Part shown: in pieces, positions 1 to 10,283 of the stretch
Numbering within the stretch: position 1 is the stretch's first letter
How the letters are laid out: the number at the start of each line of letters is the position of its first letter
Origin: an uncultured Kiritimatiellota bacterium
Lineage (GTDB): Bacteria; Verrucomicrobiota; Kiritimatiellia; RFP12; DVOR01
Direction of reading: 5' to 3'
DNA length: 64,000 nucleotides
NCBI GenBank assembly: GCA_944389545.1
Contig: CALXMT010000002.1
Span: 1 to 64,000, forward strand
Program-made: the position numbers and the translations under genes
Notes under the pieces: generated by a model
The model's database searches: none
The model's input: only the letters and a program-made list of their open reading frames with translations
What the model was told of the DNA's origin: nothing

Positions 1-51
1 CGGGTCAAAAAATACTTCAAGGATGAAAATGTCGCCTATGCAGCAGAGTGA
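1..51 (+). CDS. 3' end of an unidentified protein (partial)
   Basis: The first 48 bases read through in frame 1 as a short charged and aromatic stretch (RVKKYFKDENVAYAAE) that ends in TGA at 49-51. It looks like the end of a real protein that starts outside the window, but 16 residues are too few to name a family. The following 150 bases are AT-richer and show no gene. Confidence 0.35.
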   Translation, partial: RVKKYFKDENVAYAAE

Positions 52-199
52 AAAACATTTTCATGTCTAATCAATAGTAGTCTGTTTCTGTCTATAACTA
101 GTTACGACAACAATTCTCACGCAGCGCAGTGTCCTTTGCTCGAAAGGGGGCCTATAGGGAGCGATTTGTGGTGTTGGGGTTGTGGGGTGGCAGGAGAGA

Positions 200-239
200 A
201 AGAAAAAGAGAAGCGGCGGGCCGAAAGGTCCGCCGCTTC
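200..239 (-). terminator. Rho-independent terminator of gyrA
   Basis: A ten-base stem, GAAGCGGCGG at 210-219 pairing with CCGCCGCTTC at 230-239, is followed on the minus strand by a T-rich tract (complement of AGAAAAAGA at 201-209). It begins about 20 bases after the gyrA stop, as expected for its terminator. Confidence 0.85.
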
Positions 240-259
240 TGTGATTGCCCGAGATGGGC

Positions 260-2884
<2,625 letters not shown>

Positions 2885-2926
2885 GTCCGAAAATCCTTTT
2901 CCGAAAATCCTTTCAAGAATTCTGAT

Positions 2927-2937
2927 AGTATACCATA
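2927..2937 (-). promoter_or_regulatory. gyrA promoter -10 (extended)
   Basis: Read on the minus strand, ATGGTATACT gives a -10 of TATACT with an upstream TG, about 42 bases before the gyrA ATG. The leader contains AAAGGATTTTCGG twice, the second copy acting as the ribosome-binding site. No convincing -35 is visible. Confidence 0.5.
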
Positions 2938-2957
2938 ATTTCCAGGGGGCGGTTTCC

Positions 2958-3060
2958 CACGAAGACACGAAGGGAACGCAAGGGCCTGGGCACTTCACCG
3001 TTCGGCGCATTGCGCCTCACTCCCTATCCCCATCCCTTGCGTTTCTCTCGTTTTCTCGAA
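2958..3060 (+). repeat. Dispersed hairpin module A, copy 1
   Basis: This copy starts with CCACGAAGACACGAAGGG and folds into a long hairpin: ACGCAAGGG (from 2976) pairs with CCCTTGCGT (ending 3042), with an inner GGCGC/GCGCC stem. Four further copies lie at 4690, 6437, 25590 (inverted) and 60596. It is intergenic and non-coding. In this copy the second stem (GGGCAC/GTGCCC elsewhere) is degenerate. Confidence 0.8.
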
Positions 3061-3488
3061 AAATCGCCACAGACAATGTGTCAGAACGAATAGGAGTACT
3101 CAGACGAGGGTGCCACAAGCCTCCAAACTCCCAAACTTCCAATTGCCCCTGTATCCCCGGCACGTCTGCGATGTGCCTTACAGTACGGCGGAGGTTACGC
3201 AGAAAAGAATCACCCTTCTAAGCCTCCAAACGTTCACTTTGTGTCCTTTGTGTGCCTTTGTGTCTTTTCGGGTGCCGCGCAGCGATGTGCCACGGCTCTG
3301 CCGGTCGCCCGCAGGGGCGCTCTCTGTTCACTGTTTTCTATTCTCTCTTCTCTGTTCTGAGGCGGCAAGGCCGCCTCAGAACAATTTTCCCTTCCCCGCG
3401 TGGCCGCGGTTTGCTACCCTAAGAGATATGCGGCAGGCCTTTCCCGGGACACGCCCGGGGCGCGCCGCACACACCCCACGCTTTTGCC
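3061..3488. other. Gene-free spacer between gyrA and the methyltransferase
   Basis: I see no gene here. The stretch holds fragments of the dispersed intergenic elements: a CTCTGTTC-rich module at about 3325-3360, then an inverted GAGGCGGC/GCCGCCTC pair at about 3359-3380. The methyltransferase start codon follows at 3489. No clear promoter could be chosen. Confidence 0.5.
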
Positions 3489-4682
3489 ATGACTGACGAT
3501 TCCGACACCCTTCCCGAAGCTTTGGCCGATGAAATCCGCCGCCGCGTCTTTGCACCCGGCCTCATCCGTCTCACCCAGACCCTCACCCGTCAGGGTCAGC
3601 CTTTCCGCATCTCCATCCGCCCCGTTCGCATCAAGGGGCAGGACCTCTGGCAGGCCGAGATGCGCGATGGCACCCAATCCAAGACCCGCAACCTCACCGA
3701 GCCCGCCGCCCGCAAGGGACTGGAGGACATCCTGGCGCAGACCGGCAAGCGCGAGCTTCACCTCGTCACCACGGAGGGCGACCTCCACGTTCGCATCGGG
3801 AAACGCGGCACCCCGCTCGTCTCCCGCGGCAAACCCAAGGCCGCGCCGGCCGCGGTCGTCCCCGCCGGCAACGACCGCACCAAGCGCCAGCCGCTCACGA
3901 ACTTCGACTCCGCGCCGCTCCTTCGCGTCCTCGGCATCGCTGCGGCGGACGGCACCATCCGCGCCTCCATGCGCGGCAAGTATGATCAAGTCAACGCCCT
4001 GTTGCGCGCCTTGGAGCCGATCTTGCCGGAGACCCCGCCGGCGAGCTTCTCCATCGTCGACTGCGGGTGCGGCAAGGCCTATCTCACCCTCGCCCTTCAC
4101 GCCTATCTCACCCAGGCCAAGCAGTGGCCCAAGGTCACGACCCTCGGCATCGACCGCAACCAAGGTGTTGTCGAAAGCGCTCGTGCCATGGTTCAGGCGC
4201 TTCGTCTTGAGGGCGAGGTCGACTTCCAGTGCGCCGACATCAAGGACGCCCAGTGGCCCCAGACGCCCGACCTTGTCATGAGTCTCCACGCCTGCGACAC
4301 CGCCACTGACGATGCGCTCATCATGGCCGTTCGCACCAAGGCCCAGCGCATCCTCTGCGTCCCCTGCTGCCAGCACGAGTTGCACCACGCCCTTGTCGGC
4401 GGCGGCCCCATGCGAGCGCTTTTGCGTCATGGCATTCTGCGCGAACGCCTCGCCGACCTCCTCACCGACACCTTCCGCGCGCAGGTCCTTCGCATCTGCG
4501 GTTACCGCACCGCCGTCATGGAGTTCGTCTCCCAGGAGGCCACCGGGCGCAACATCCTCATTCGTGCCCAGCGCGGTCTCCGCCCGGGCCTTGGAGAAGC
4601 CATCGCCGAATACCGGGCGCTGAAGGAGTTCTGGGGCGTCTCGCCTTACATCGCCCAGGCGCTGCCGCCCGAAGAGGCGTGA
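3489..4682 (+). CDS. SAM-dependent methyltransferase (Methyltransf_32 / METTL25-like)
   Basis: A 397-aa class I methyltransferase. Residues 1-170 are a poorly characterised N-terminal part. SAM motif I is IVDCGCGKAYLTLALH at about 189-204. An SLHACDTATD motif at 265-274 and VPCCQHEL at 291-298 are the hallmarks of the Methyltransf_32 group, which includes eukaryotic METTL25/RRNAD1 proteins. Bacterial members are widespread but their substrate is not established; RNA or protein are both possible. The gene stands alone on the plus strand between minus-strand genes, with mobile repeat elements on both sides. The start ATG at 3489 agrees with the first conserved residues. Family confident, substrate unknown. 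Confidence 0.8.
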   Translation: MTDDSDTLPEALADEIRRRVFAPGLIRLTQTLTRQGQPFRISIRPVRIKGQDLWQAEMRDGTQSKTRNLTEPAARKGLEDILAQTGKRELHLVTTEGDLHVRIGKRGTPLVSRGKPKAAPAAVVPAGNDRTKRQPLTNFDSAPLLRVLGIAAADGTIRASMRGKYDQVNALLRALEPILPETPPASFSIVDCGCGKAYLTLALHAYLTQAKQWPKVTTLGIDRNQGVVESARAMVQALRLEGEVDFQCADIKDAQWPQTPDLVMSLHACDTATDDALIMAVRTKAQRILCVPCCQHELHHALVGGGPMRALLRHGILRERLADLLTDTFRAQVLRICGYRTAVMEFVSQEATGRNILIRAQRGLRPGLGEAIAEYRALKEFWGVSPYIAQALPPEEA

Positions 4683-4689
4683 CGTTTCT

Positions 4690-4791
4690 CCACAAAGACA
4701 CAAAGGGACGCAAGGGCCTAGGCACTTCACCGTTCGGCGCGTTGCGCCTTACTACCGTGCCTATCCCTTGCGTCTCTATCGTCTTTCTGGA
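4690..4791 (+). repeat. Dispersed hairpin module A, copy 2
   Basis: It begins with CCACAAAGACACAAAGGGA immediately after the methyltransferase stop. The outer stem ACGCAAGGG/CCCTTGCGT spans 4708-4773, and the inner stem is GGCGC/GCGCC. Its position suggests it may act as, or be tolerated as, a 3'-end structure. Confidence 0.8.
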
Positions 4792-4819
4792 AAATTGACA
4801 CGACTGAACAACAACGGCC

Positions 4820-5160
4820 AATACTGTCCGGGGAAAATAGGGAACCGCAAAGACGCAAATCTTGCAGGAAAGGTGTGGCGCTAACGCCGGGCGCACGGTT
4901 GTGCGCCCTCCCGCGCCCCACTTTCCTGCGCCAAAAGGGATGAGGAAGTTTGGACGCTTGGAGGCTTAGAAGTTTAGTCTTGTCGGTGGGGCTTCGCCCC
5001 ACTCCCTTGTTTCTCTCCTTCAAGCGCGAAGACGATGGGCGGGAGGGAGCGATCAGCGGGCGTTTAGCCCGCAAAGCGACCGGCGTTAGCCCATCTGGCT
5101 TCGCGAGCACTGGCGTTTTCGCGGGAAAAGAAGGCTTGCCGATTTCTCCGGACAGTATTG
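4820..5160. mobile_element. MITE-like element with terminal inverted repeats and a 10-bp target-site repeat
   Basis: The left end AATACTGTCCGGGGAAAA (4820-4837) is inverted at the right end as CTCCGGACAGTATT (5146-5159). AACAACGGCC is present directly before the element (4810-4819) and again at 5161-5170, a perfect 10-bp direct repeat as left by a transposition. The 341-bp interior has no plausible coding frame but several short inverted repeats (for example GTGGGGCTTCGCCCCAC). It would need a transposase in trans. This is the best-preserved member of a family found throughout the window. Confidence 0.75.
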
Positions 5161-5164
5161 AACA

Positions 5165-5198
5165 ACGGCCCCTGCTTTTGGCGGGGGCCGTTTTGTTT
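5165..5198 (+). terminator. Rho-independent terminator
   Basis: ACGGCCCC (5165-5172) pairs with GGGGCCGT (5184-5191), followed by TTTTGTTT. It is strongest on the plus strand, so it would end transcription from the methyltransferase. The left side of the stem is also part of the 10-bp repeat flanking the neighbouring element, so that element seems to have inserted just before an existing terminator. Confidence 0.7.
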
Positions 5199-5217
5199 GT
5201 GGTGGGAAAACCTTCGA

Positions 5218-6057
5218 TTAAGGCTCCAGAGGCGCGGGGGGCAAATCGGTGTGGAGCGCGACCAGGGAGATGCCGTAGCGGTTGGCCAGCTCCACGACGC
5301 GGGGGCGATTGATCATCACCAGACGATGCGCCTGGAAGGCAACCGCAGAGACCCCGCACTTGTGGCAGAGGCGCACCGTGTGCTCCCCGAAGACGGGGAT
5401 GTCGAAGCGCATATCGTGGCCGGCCTTGGCCACCTTCACCATCACCGCGCCCTTGCCGCCGAGTTTTGCGCCGCGGCGCACGGTGGCGTTCGTGCCCTCA
5501 AAGGCCTCGACGGCCAAGACCATGCCTTCCTTCACCAGAATCGTTTGGCCGATGTCCAGACCGCAGACACCCATCGCGGCCTCGTGGCCGAAGCGGATGT
5601 CCTGTTCTTCGCGGGCATCCGGCGCACGCGCCGTGAGGATCCCCTCGCCGGGGATGTGTTCCCCCATGAAGCATGAGGACGGAATCACGCGCACGCCACG
5701 CGCCTCCACCTCTTGGATGATGCGTCCGAAGATGGAGTGGGCGTTCTTGATGGGAAGTTCGGAAAGGATACGGCGTGTCAAGGCATCGAAGCGCGTCCGG
5801 AAGAGCGCCAACGGCGTGATTTGCCCCACCAGGAGCATATGGCGTACGCCGCAACGTTCCAGCCAATCCAACGCATGGCCCAATTCACCTGCGCCGAAGA
5901 CGACAGATTCATCCGCCGCGCGGAGCACCCGCCGCTCCACCATGCCACGCACGCCGATGACGACGATGCGCCGCACGCCGGCCGCGCGGGCACCGGCCAA
6001 GGCACACGCGGGGTAATCCCCGCGCCCGGCCAAAATCACCAAAGAATCCGGAACCAT
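5218..6057 (-). CDS. lpxI: UDP-2,3-diacylglucosamine pyrophosphatase LpxI
   Basis: A 279-aa protein matching the LpxI (former DUF1009) family along its whole length. LpxI cleaves UDP-2,3-diacylglucosamine to lipid X and UMP in lipid A synthesis, replacing LpxH in several phyla. Visible family features are the N-terminal AGRGDYP glycine motif, GVRHMLLVGQI near residue 75, IIQEVEARGVRVIPSS, then GLDIGQTILVKEG and AVEAFEGTNATVRRG, followed by GKGAVMVKVAKAGHDMRFDIPV. The start is ATG 6057, preceded by AGGGCAGGGG; a longer TTG start would overlap the preceding gene. It is downstream of an FtsB-like gene with 13 bp between them, probably one transcript. This implies a lipid A outer membrane. Confidence 0.92.
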   Translation of the reverse strand: MVPDSLVILAGRGDYPACALAGARAAGVRRIVVIGVRGMVERRVLRAADESVVFGAGELGHALDWLERCGVRHMLLVGQITPLALFRTRFDALTRRILSELPIKNAHSIFGRIIQEVEARGVRVIPSSCFMGEHIPGEGILTARAPDAREEQDIRFGHEAAMGVCGLDIGQTILVKEGMVLAVEAFEGTNATVRRGAKLGGKGAVMVKVAKAGHDMRFDIPVFGEHTVRLCHKCGVSAVAFQAHRLVMINRPRVVELANRYGISLVALHTDLPPAPLEP

Positions 6058-6070
6058 CGGGCCCCTGCCC

Positions 6071-6355
6071 TTAGTCCTCAAAGATCACCAGCACTTCGCC
6101 ATCCGCCACCCGGCGGTTCGCGCGAGCCAGCTGCTCCACGTAGTAAGGCGAACGCTCCAGACGGTCAATGGAACGCTTCGTCTCCTCAATTTGACGCTTC
6201 AATTCGTCGGACTCCGCACGCAATGCCGCGCGCTGCGCACGGGTATCCTGCCACTGGTGATAAGTCGGCAACAGACAACGCACTGCCACCAGCAGGCTTA
6301 CGCCCGCAACAATCGCCATAAAGGCAAACGCCATTCGCCTCAGTAAATCCTGCAT
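6071..6355 (-). CDS. Septum formation initiator family protein (FtsB/DivIC-like)
   Basis: A 94-aa small bitopic protein. Residues 8-30 are a transmembrane segment with a short cytoplasmic N-terminus, followed by a coiled coil (RAESDELKRQIEETKRSIDRLERS) and a short acidic tail. The layout and the PYYVEQLARAN segment are typical of FtsB/DivIC proteins, which bridge FtsL and FtsQ in the divisome. Sequence conservation in this family is low, so the call rests on architecture and size. The ATG at 6355 has AAGGAG eight bases upstream. It precedes lpxI on the same strand. Confidence 0.75.
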   Translation of the reverse strand: MQDLLRRMAFAFMAIVAGVSLLVAVRCLLPTYHQWQDTRAQRAALRAESDELKRQIEETKRSIDRLERSPYYVEQLARANRRVADGEVLVIFED

Positions 6356-6374
6356 GTCCCGCTCCTTTGTATTT

Positions 6375-6383
6375 ATAATATCA
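6375..6383 (-). promoter_or_regulatory. Promoter -10 of the FtsB-like gene
   Basis: On the minus strand this reads TGATATTAT, an extended -10 (TGA + TATTAT) about 20 bases before the start codon. Confidence 0.45.
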
Positions 6384-6436
6384 CAATCCTTTTCTTCGCT
6401 TCAACGCCTTTTCCCGAAAATCGGCCGAAGAGGGGA

Positions 6437-6701
6437 GTTTCCACGAAGACACGAATGGAACGCAAGGGCCTGGGCACTTCACCGTTCGGCCTTACGGCCT
6501 CTCTACCGTGCCCATCCCTTGCGTTTCTTCAGTTTCTTGAAAGTGTCCCGGCTTCGCGATAGGACGACTAGGATGGTTGATGTCGTTCTGCATGGCGGCT
6601 TTGCCTGTCGTGCGCTTAGGTCGGTTGGAAGAGATTTTGGCGTCCCAGCTTTCCTGTAAGCGTTGCGTCTTTGCGGTCCTCTTCTTTTACCGGACAGTAT
6701 T
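6437..6701. repeat. Composite intergenic element with hairpin module A, copy 3
   Basis: The left part is module A (TTTCCACGAAGACACGAA, stem ACGCAAGGG/CCCTTGCGT). Here the inner stem is GGCC-TTAC-GGCC instead of GGCGC-GTT-GCGCC, so the pairing is kept although the bases changed. The right part ends with GCGTCTTTGCGGTCC and the terminal repeat GGACAGTATT (6692-6701). No left terminal repeat is recognisable, so the copy is chimeric or eroded. Confidence 0.7.
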
Positions 6702-6737
6702 GAGGTAGTATTGCACTTTCGGGGGAAGTGGGGCGGT

Positions 6738-6747
6738 GTGGTATAAT
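6738..6747 (+). promoter_or_regulatory. Extended -10 promoter, near-leaderless
   Basis: GTGGTATAAT contains a perfect -10 (TATAAT, 6742-6747) with an upstream TGTGG. The start codon at 6755 lies only 7 bases downstream, so the transcript would begin at or almost at the ATG. Confidence 0.7.
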
Positions 6748-6754
6748 GCAGGGC

Positions 6755-8521
6755 ATGAAACGGTTTCTTGGATGGTGCGCGCGGCATGCGTGGGTCGTGG
6801 CGATGGGTGCGGCGTTCTTCGCAATCTCGGCGATGACGCCGCTGTTGGCGGACGACTACTTGAACATCGAGATCTTTTATCGGGAGGCGCCGTTGGCGCC
6901 GGGACAGTTCCCGACGTGGGGGACCTACCTGGGCGTGCCCGACTTCTGGGGCCATCTCCTGCGGACGACGTGGGAGCACTGGGCGGGGCTGAGCACGTGC
7001 GTCTCCGACAACACGGGGCGTTTTCTGGCGGCTTTTTTGCTTCGCTTCGTGACACCAATGCCGCATTGGTTCTTCGTGCTGCTGAATGTCACAATGTGGC
7101 TGCTCTTCACGTGGTTGGCGTGGCGGGTGACGGGGCTGTCACGGCGTTGGTGGCCGGCGGTGGCAGCGGCGCTGGTGGTCTTTTCGTTGTCCACCGAAGC
7201 TTGCTTTTGGGTGGCGGGTGTGTGCAACTATGTGTGGCCGGCGACGTTGTTGTTGGCCCTGACGGTGCTCTTTCTGCGGCCAAGGTTGGGGGAGTCGGTC
7301 TTTGCGTGGCGCAATGCGTGGATGGCGGTGTTGTTGCCGTTGGGCTTTGTGGCGGCGGGCGGACATGAGCTCTTCGCCATCCCGATTTGCCTTGGGCTGA
7401 CGGTCTATTGGTTGCGGGAAATCGTGCGGGGACGTTTCGCAATCAACGGTCGTCTGTTGCTGACGGTTGGTTTCGGGATGGGCGCGCTGGCGGTGGTCTT
7501 CTCGCCGGCGATCATGGGGCGGGCGAAAGAGGCTTGGCGATTTTCGACGGGGTTTGATGGGGTGTGGATTTTCCCCTTGCGGTGGGGGATTGCCTTCTGT
7601 CGGAGTTGCGGAGAGAATCCGCTGTTAATTGGGGTCGTGGTGTTGGCGGCGGTGGCGCTGCTGACGCGGCGGGTGCGGCTGTCGGCGCGGGCATGGTGGC
7701 TGACGATTTTCTGTTTCTTCGCAGCCGTGACGACGGTTGTTTTGACGGATGGGGCGGGCCGTAACGGATGGGTGCTGACGGTGTTTGGAACGCTTGCGGC
7801 GGGGGCGATGGCGCCCTCGGTGAGGTGGGGCCGCGTGCGGGCGTGGGTGACGCCCGTCTTGGCGGCGTTGGCTGTGATGACCTTCGCGGTGACGACCGTG
7901 ATGTTGGTGCGGAAGAATCGTGAGGCCGAGGCGCTGACGGCGGATTGGCTGGCAAGTTCGGATGGTGTGACGCGGATGTTGACGACAAAGGCCCCAATGG
8001 GGCTGGTGTGGTTTGACCGATCGTGGCCCCTGTGGATCCTGCTGGAGTGGGGGAGCGGAGGCACCTACAACAACGATTCCTTGGCGCGATTCCTGGGCGG
8101 GGAACGGTGGCAGACGCTGGATGAGCAGGTCTGGGAGAATCTCTATCTTCGTGATTTGGTTTGTCGGCCCGAGAATCGTTTGCCGAACTGCGCAGGGGAG
8201 TGGTATGCGCACCCGACGCTGGATTTCTTGGTTTTGCCGATGCCGCAGGAGGGGCCCGTGGCGTGTTGGCGGGTGCTCGCCAAGCCAACCTATCGGGATG
8301 TGCCGCCCTTCACGTTGTGGGACCGCCTGTATACGAAGTTTATCGACCGTAGTGAGTGGGGGACCTTCTCGGGCGTCGCGCCGGGCCATGAGATGGTGAT
8401 GAATCGTGAACTTTTCGGGTACGTGCTGGAGACGACGCATGGGCGCTACATTGTTTTATGGCACAATCACCATATCCCGCGCGAAAAGCTGGTTTCTATC
8501 GAGGTGAGGGCCGATGAATAA
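6755..8521 (+). CDS. Polytopic membrane protein, DUF6056-like (paralog 1)
   Basis: A 588-aa protein with about ten hydrophobic segments between residues 15 and 390, then a soluble C-terminal region of about 190 residues. After the first transmembrane helix comes an LLADDYLN motif and, near residue 85, SDNTGRFLAAFLLRF. An acidic pair in the first loop plus an NxGR motif resembles DUF6056 and GT-C type integral membrane enzymes, in which such aspartates bind a lipid-linked sugar donor. That function is inference. The start ATG 6755 lies 7 bases after the -10 and has no clear ribosome-binding site. The next gene is a paralog of the same length and order of motifs. Confidence 0.6.
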   Translation: MKRFLGWCARHAWVVAMGAAFFAISAMTPLLADDYLNIEIFYREAPLAPGQFPTWGTYLGVPDFWGHLLRTTWEHWAGLSTCVSDNTGRFLAAFLLRFVTPMPHWFFVLLNVTMWLLFTWLAWRVTGLSRRWWPAVAAALVVFSLSTEACFWVAGVCNYVWPATLLLALTVLFLRPRLGESVFAWRNAWMAVLLPLGFVAAGGHELFAIPICLGLTVYWLREIVRGRFAINGRLLLTVGFGMGALAVVFSPAIMGRAKEAWRFSTGFDGVWIFPLRWGIAFCRSCGENPLLIGVVVLAAVALLTRRVRLSARAWWLTIFCFFAAVTTVVLTDGAGRNGWVLTVFGTLAAGAMAPSVRWGRVRAWVTPVLAALAVMTFAVTTVMLVRKNREAEALTADWLASSDGVTRMLTTKAPMGLVWFDRSWPLWILLEWGSGGTYNNDSLARFLGGERWQTLDEQVWENLYLRDLVCRPENRLPNCAGEWYAHPTLDFLVLPMPQEGPVACWRVLAKPTYRDVPPFTLWDRLYTKFIDRSEWGTFSGVAPGHEMVMNRELFGYVLETTHGRYIVLWHNHHIPREKLVSIEVRADE

Positions 8522-10283
8522 GCGGTGGATGTGGGCGACGGTCGTCTGGGCGGCGGTTTTCGCCCTGACGGCGTTGACGCCGTTGTTGGCGGATGATTTC
8601 CCGAATCTGCGCGGGTTTTACCGGCTCAGTCCGCTGGCGCCGGGGCAGTTTCCCACGTGGGAAACCTTCGTGGGCGTGCCGGACTTCTGGGAGAATCTCT
8701 TCCGTCTGACGTGGGAGCATTGGAGTGGGGCGGGGGCGAGCCTGGTGGACAACACGGGGCGCTTCGCGGCGGCCTTCCTGTTGCGGTTTCTGGTGGGGAT
8801 GCCGCACTGGCTCTTCGCGGCGCTGAACGCGACGGTGTGGGTGTGGCTGACGTGGTGCGTGTGGCGGTTGGGCGGTCGGTCGCGTCGGTGGTTGGGCGCA
8901 ACGGCGGCGGCGATGCTCGTCTTCGCGCTGAATTGGGACGCGTGCCTGTGGGTCTCCGGTGCGTGCAACTACTTGTGGCCGATGGCGTGGACGTTGGCGC
9001 TGGCGTTGCTCTTCCTCCGGCCAAGGCTGGGGGAGTCGGTCTTTGTGTGGCGCAACGTGTGGATGGTTTCGTTGTTGCCGCTGGGCTTCCTGGCGGCGGG
9101 TGGGCATGAGCTGATTGACTTGCCAATCTGCCTGACGTTGACGGTCTATTGGTTGCGGGAGATGGCGCGGGGGCGCTTTACAATCAATGGGCGGCTGCTG
9201 CTGACGGTCGGCTTCGGGCTGGGCGCGTTGGCGGTGGTCTTCGCCCCCGCGGCGTTGGGGCGTGCCGGAAACCTGCGCAATTTCTTCCCGGAGGGACAGG
9301 TGTTGGTGCCGGCGGCACGGGCGATGATGGCCGCGGCGCGATGCGCGGTGGCGAATCCGCTCCTGGTCGCGATGGCGGGGGTGACGGTTGTCGCGCTGGT
9401 GTGGCGCCGGCGCCTGGCGCTCAACGAACGTGCGTGGTGGACGCTGTTGGCGGGGTGGCTGACCGTGGCGCTGACGGGGCTGTTGAGCGATGGCCGTGCG
9501 CGTGCCGCGTGGCCGGCCGCCGTGGCGGGGTTGCTGATGGTGCAGACGGCGTTGCCGGCGGTGCGGCGCGTGCCGTGGGGACGTTGGCGCGGGCGGTTGA
9601 CCGCGACCTTGGTGGCGTTGGCGGCGCTGACCGTGGCAACGACCGGTGTTATGACGGCATTGCGGACGGCGGAGCTCCGGCGTGTCATCGCCGCGTGGCG
9701 GGCGAATCCGGACTGCGTCATGCGGGAACCGACGGTGCGCGTGTGGCGGCCGTTGGCGTGGTTCGACCGCACGTGGTTGCCGAGTTTCTTCCTGGAGTGG
9801 GGCGGCGGTGAGGAGAGTTGCAACACGCCCGCCGTCGCGTGGTTCTACGGAAAGCCGTTTTGTCTGTTGTTGGACGCGGACACGTGGGCATTACTTTACG
9901 AGCGGGACACCTTCACCGAGCCGAGGAATCGCCAGGCGTGCCCGGGGGAGTGGTACGCACGGGCGGACGCGGACCTGCTGGTCGCGCCGTTGCCGAAGGG
10001 GACGAGTCTGCGGCCCGGGACGACGTTGCTCGTGATTCCCACGTATCGGGATGCGCCGGCACCCCTCTCGCCGCTCGAGGTGATCCGTTCGCGAATTCTG
10101 CGGCGCGGGTGGGCGGAATTCTCTGAGATCTCACCGGAGCAGGAGTTGGCCTCGGGTTATCGACTGTGGGGGTTTGTGCTGGGGACGCCGCACGGGGATT
10201 ACGTGGTGGCACGGCACAACCGCGCCATCTCACGCGAGAAGATTGCCGAGCTTCGGATAGAGGTCCAGCCTCCGCGTCAGTGA
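8514..10283 (+). CDS. Polytopic membrane protein, DUF6056-like (paralog 2)
   Basis: A 589-aa tandem paralog of the preceding protein. It shares LLADDFPN after helix 1, the APGQFPTW loop, DNTGRFAAAFLLRF, the LRPRLGESVFVWRN segment and the C-terminal ISREKIAELRIE end. Its ATG overlaps the stop of the first copy (ATGAATAA), so the two are translationally coupled. Its own 3' end overlaps the convergent mutY stop by 7 bases. Two adjacent copies suggest a heterodimer or two substrate variants. Function as for paralog 1 is inferred from topology only. Confidence 0.6.
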   Translation: MNKRWMWATVVWAAVFALTALTPLLADDFPNLRGFYRLSPLAPGQFPTWETFVGVPDFWENLFRLTWEHWSGAGASLVDNTGRFAAAFLLRFLVGMPHWLFAALNATVWVWLTWCVWRLGGRSRRWLGATAAAMLVFALNWDACLWVSGACNYLWPMAWTLALALLFLRPRLGESVFVWRNVWMVSLLPLGFLAAGGHELIDLPICLTLTVYWLREMARGRFTINGRLLLTVGFGLGALAVVFAPAALGRAGNLRNFFPEGQVLVPAARAMMAAARCAVANPLLVAMAGVTVVALVWRRRLALNERAWWTLLAGWLTVALTGLLSDGRARAAWPAAVAGLLMVQTALPAVRRVPWGRWRGRLTATLVALAALTVATTGVMTALRTAELRRVIAAWRANPDCVMREPTVRVWRPLAWFDRTWLPSFFLEWGGGEESCNTPAVAWFYGKPFCLLLDADTWALLYERDTFTEPRNRQACPGEWYARADADLLVAPLPKGTSLRPGTTLLVIPTYRDAPAPLSPLEVIRSRILRRGWAEFSEISPEQELASGYRLWGFVLGTPHGDYVVARHNRAISREKIAELRIEVQPPRQ

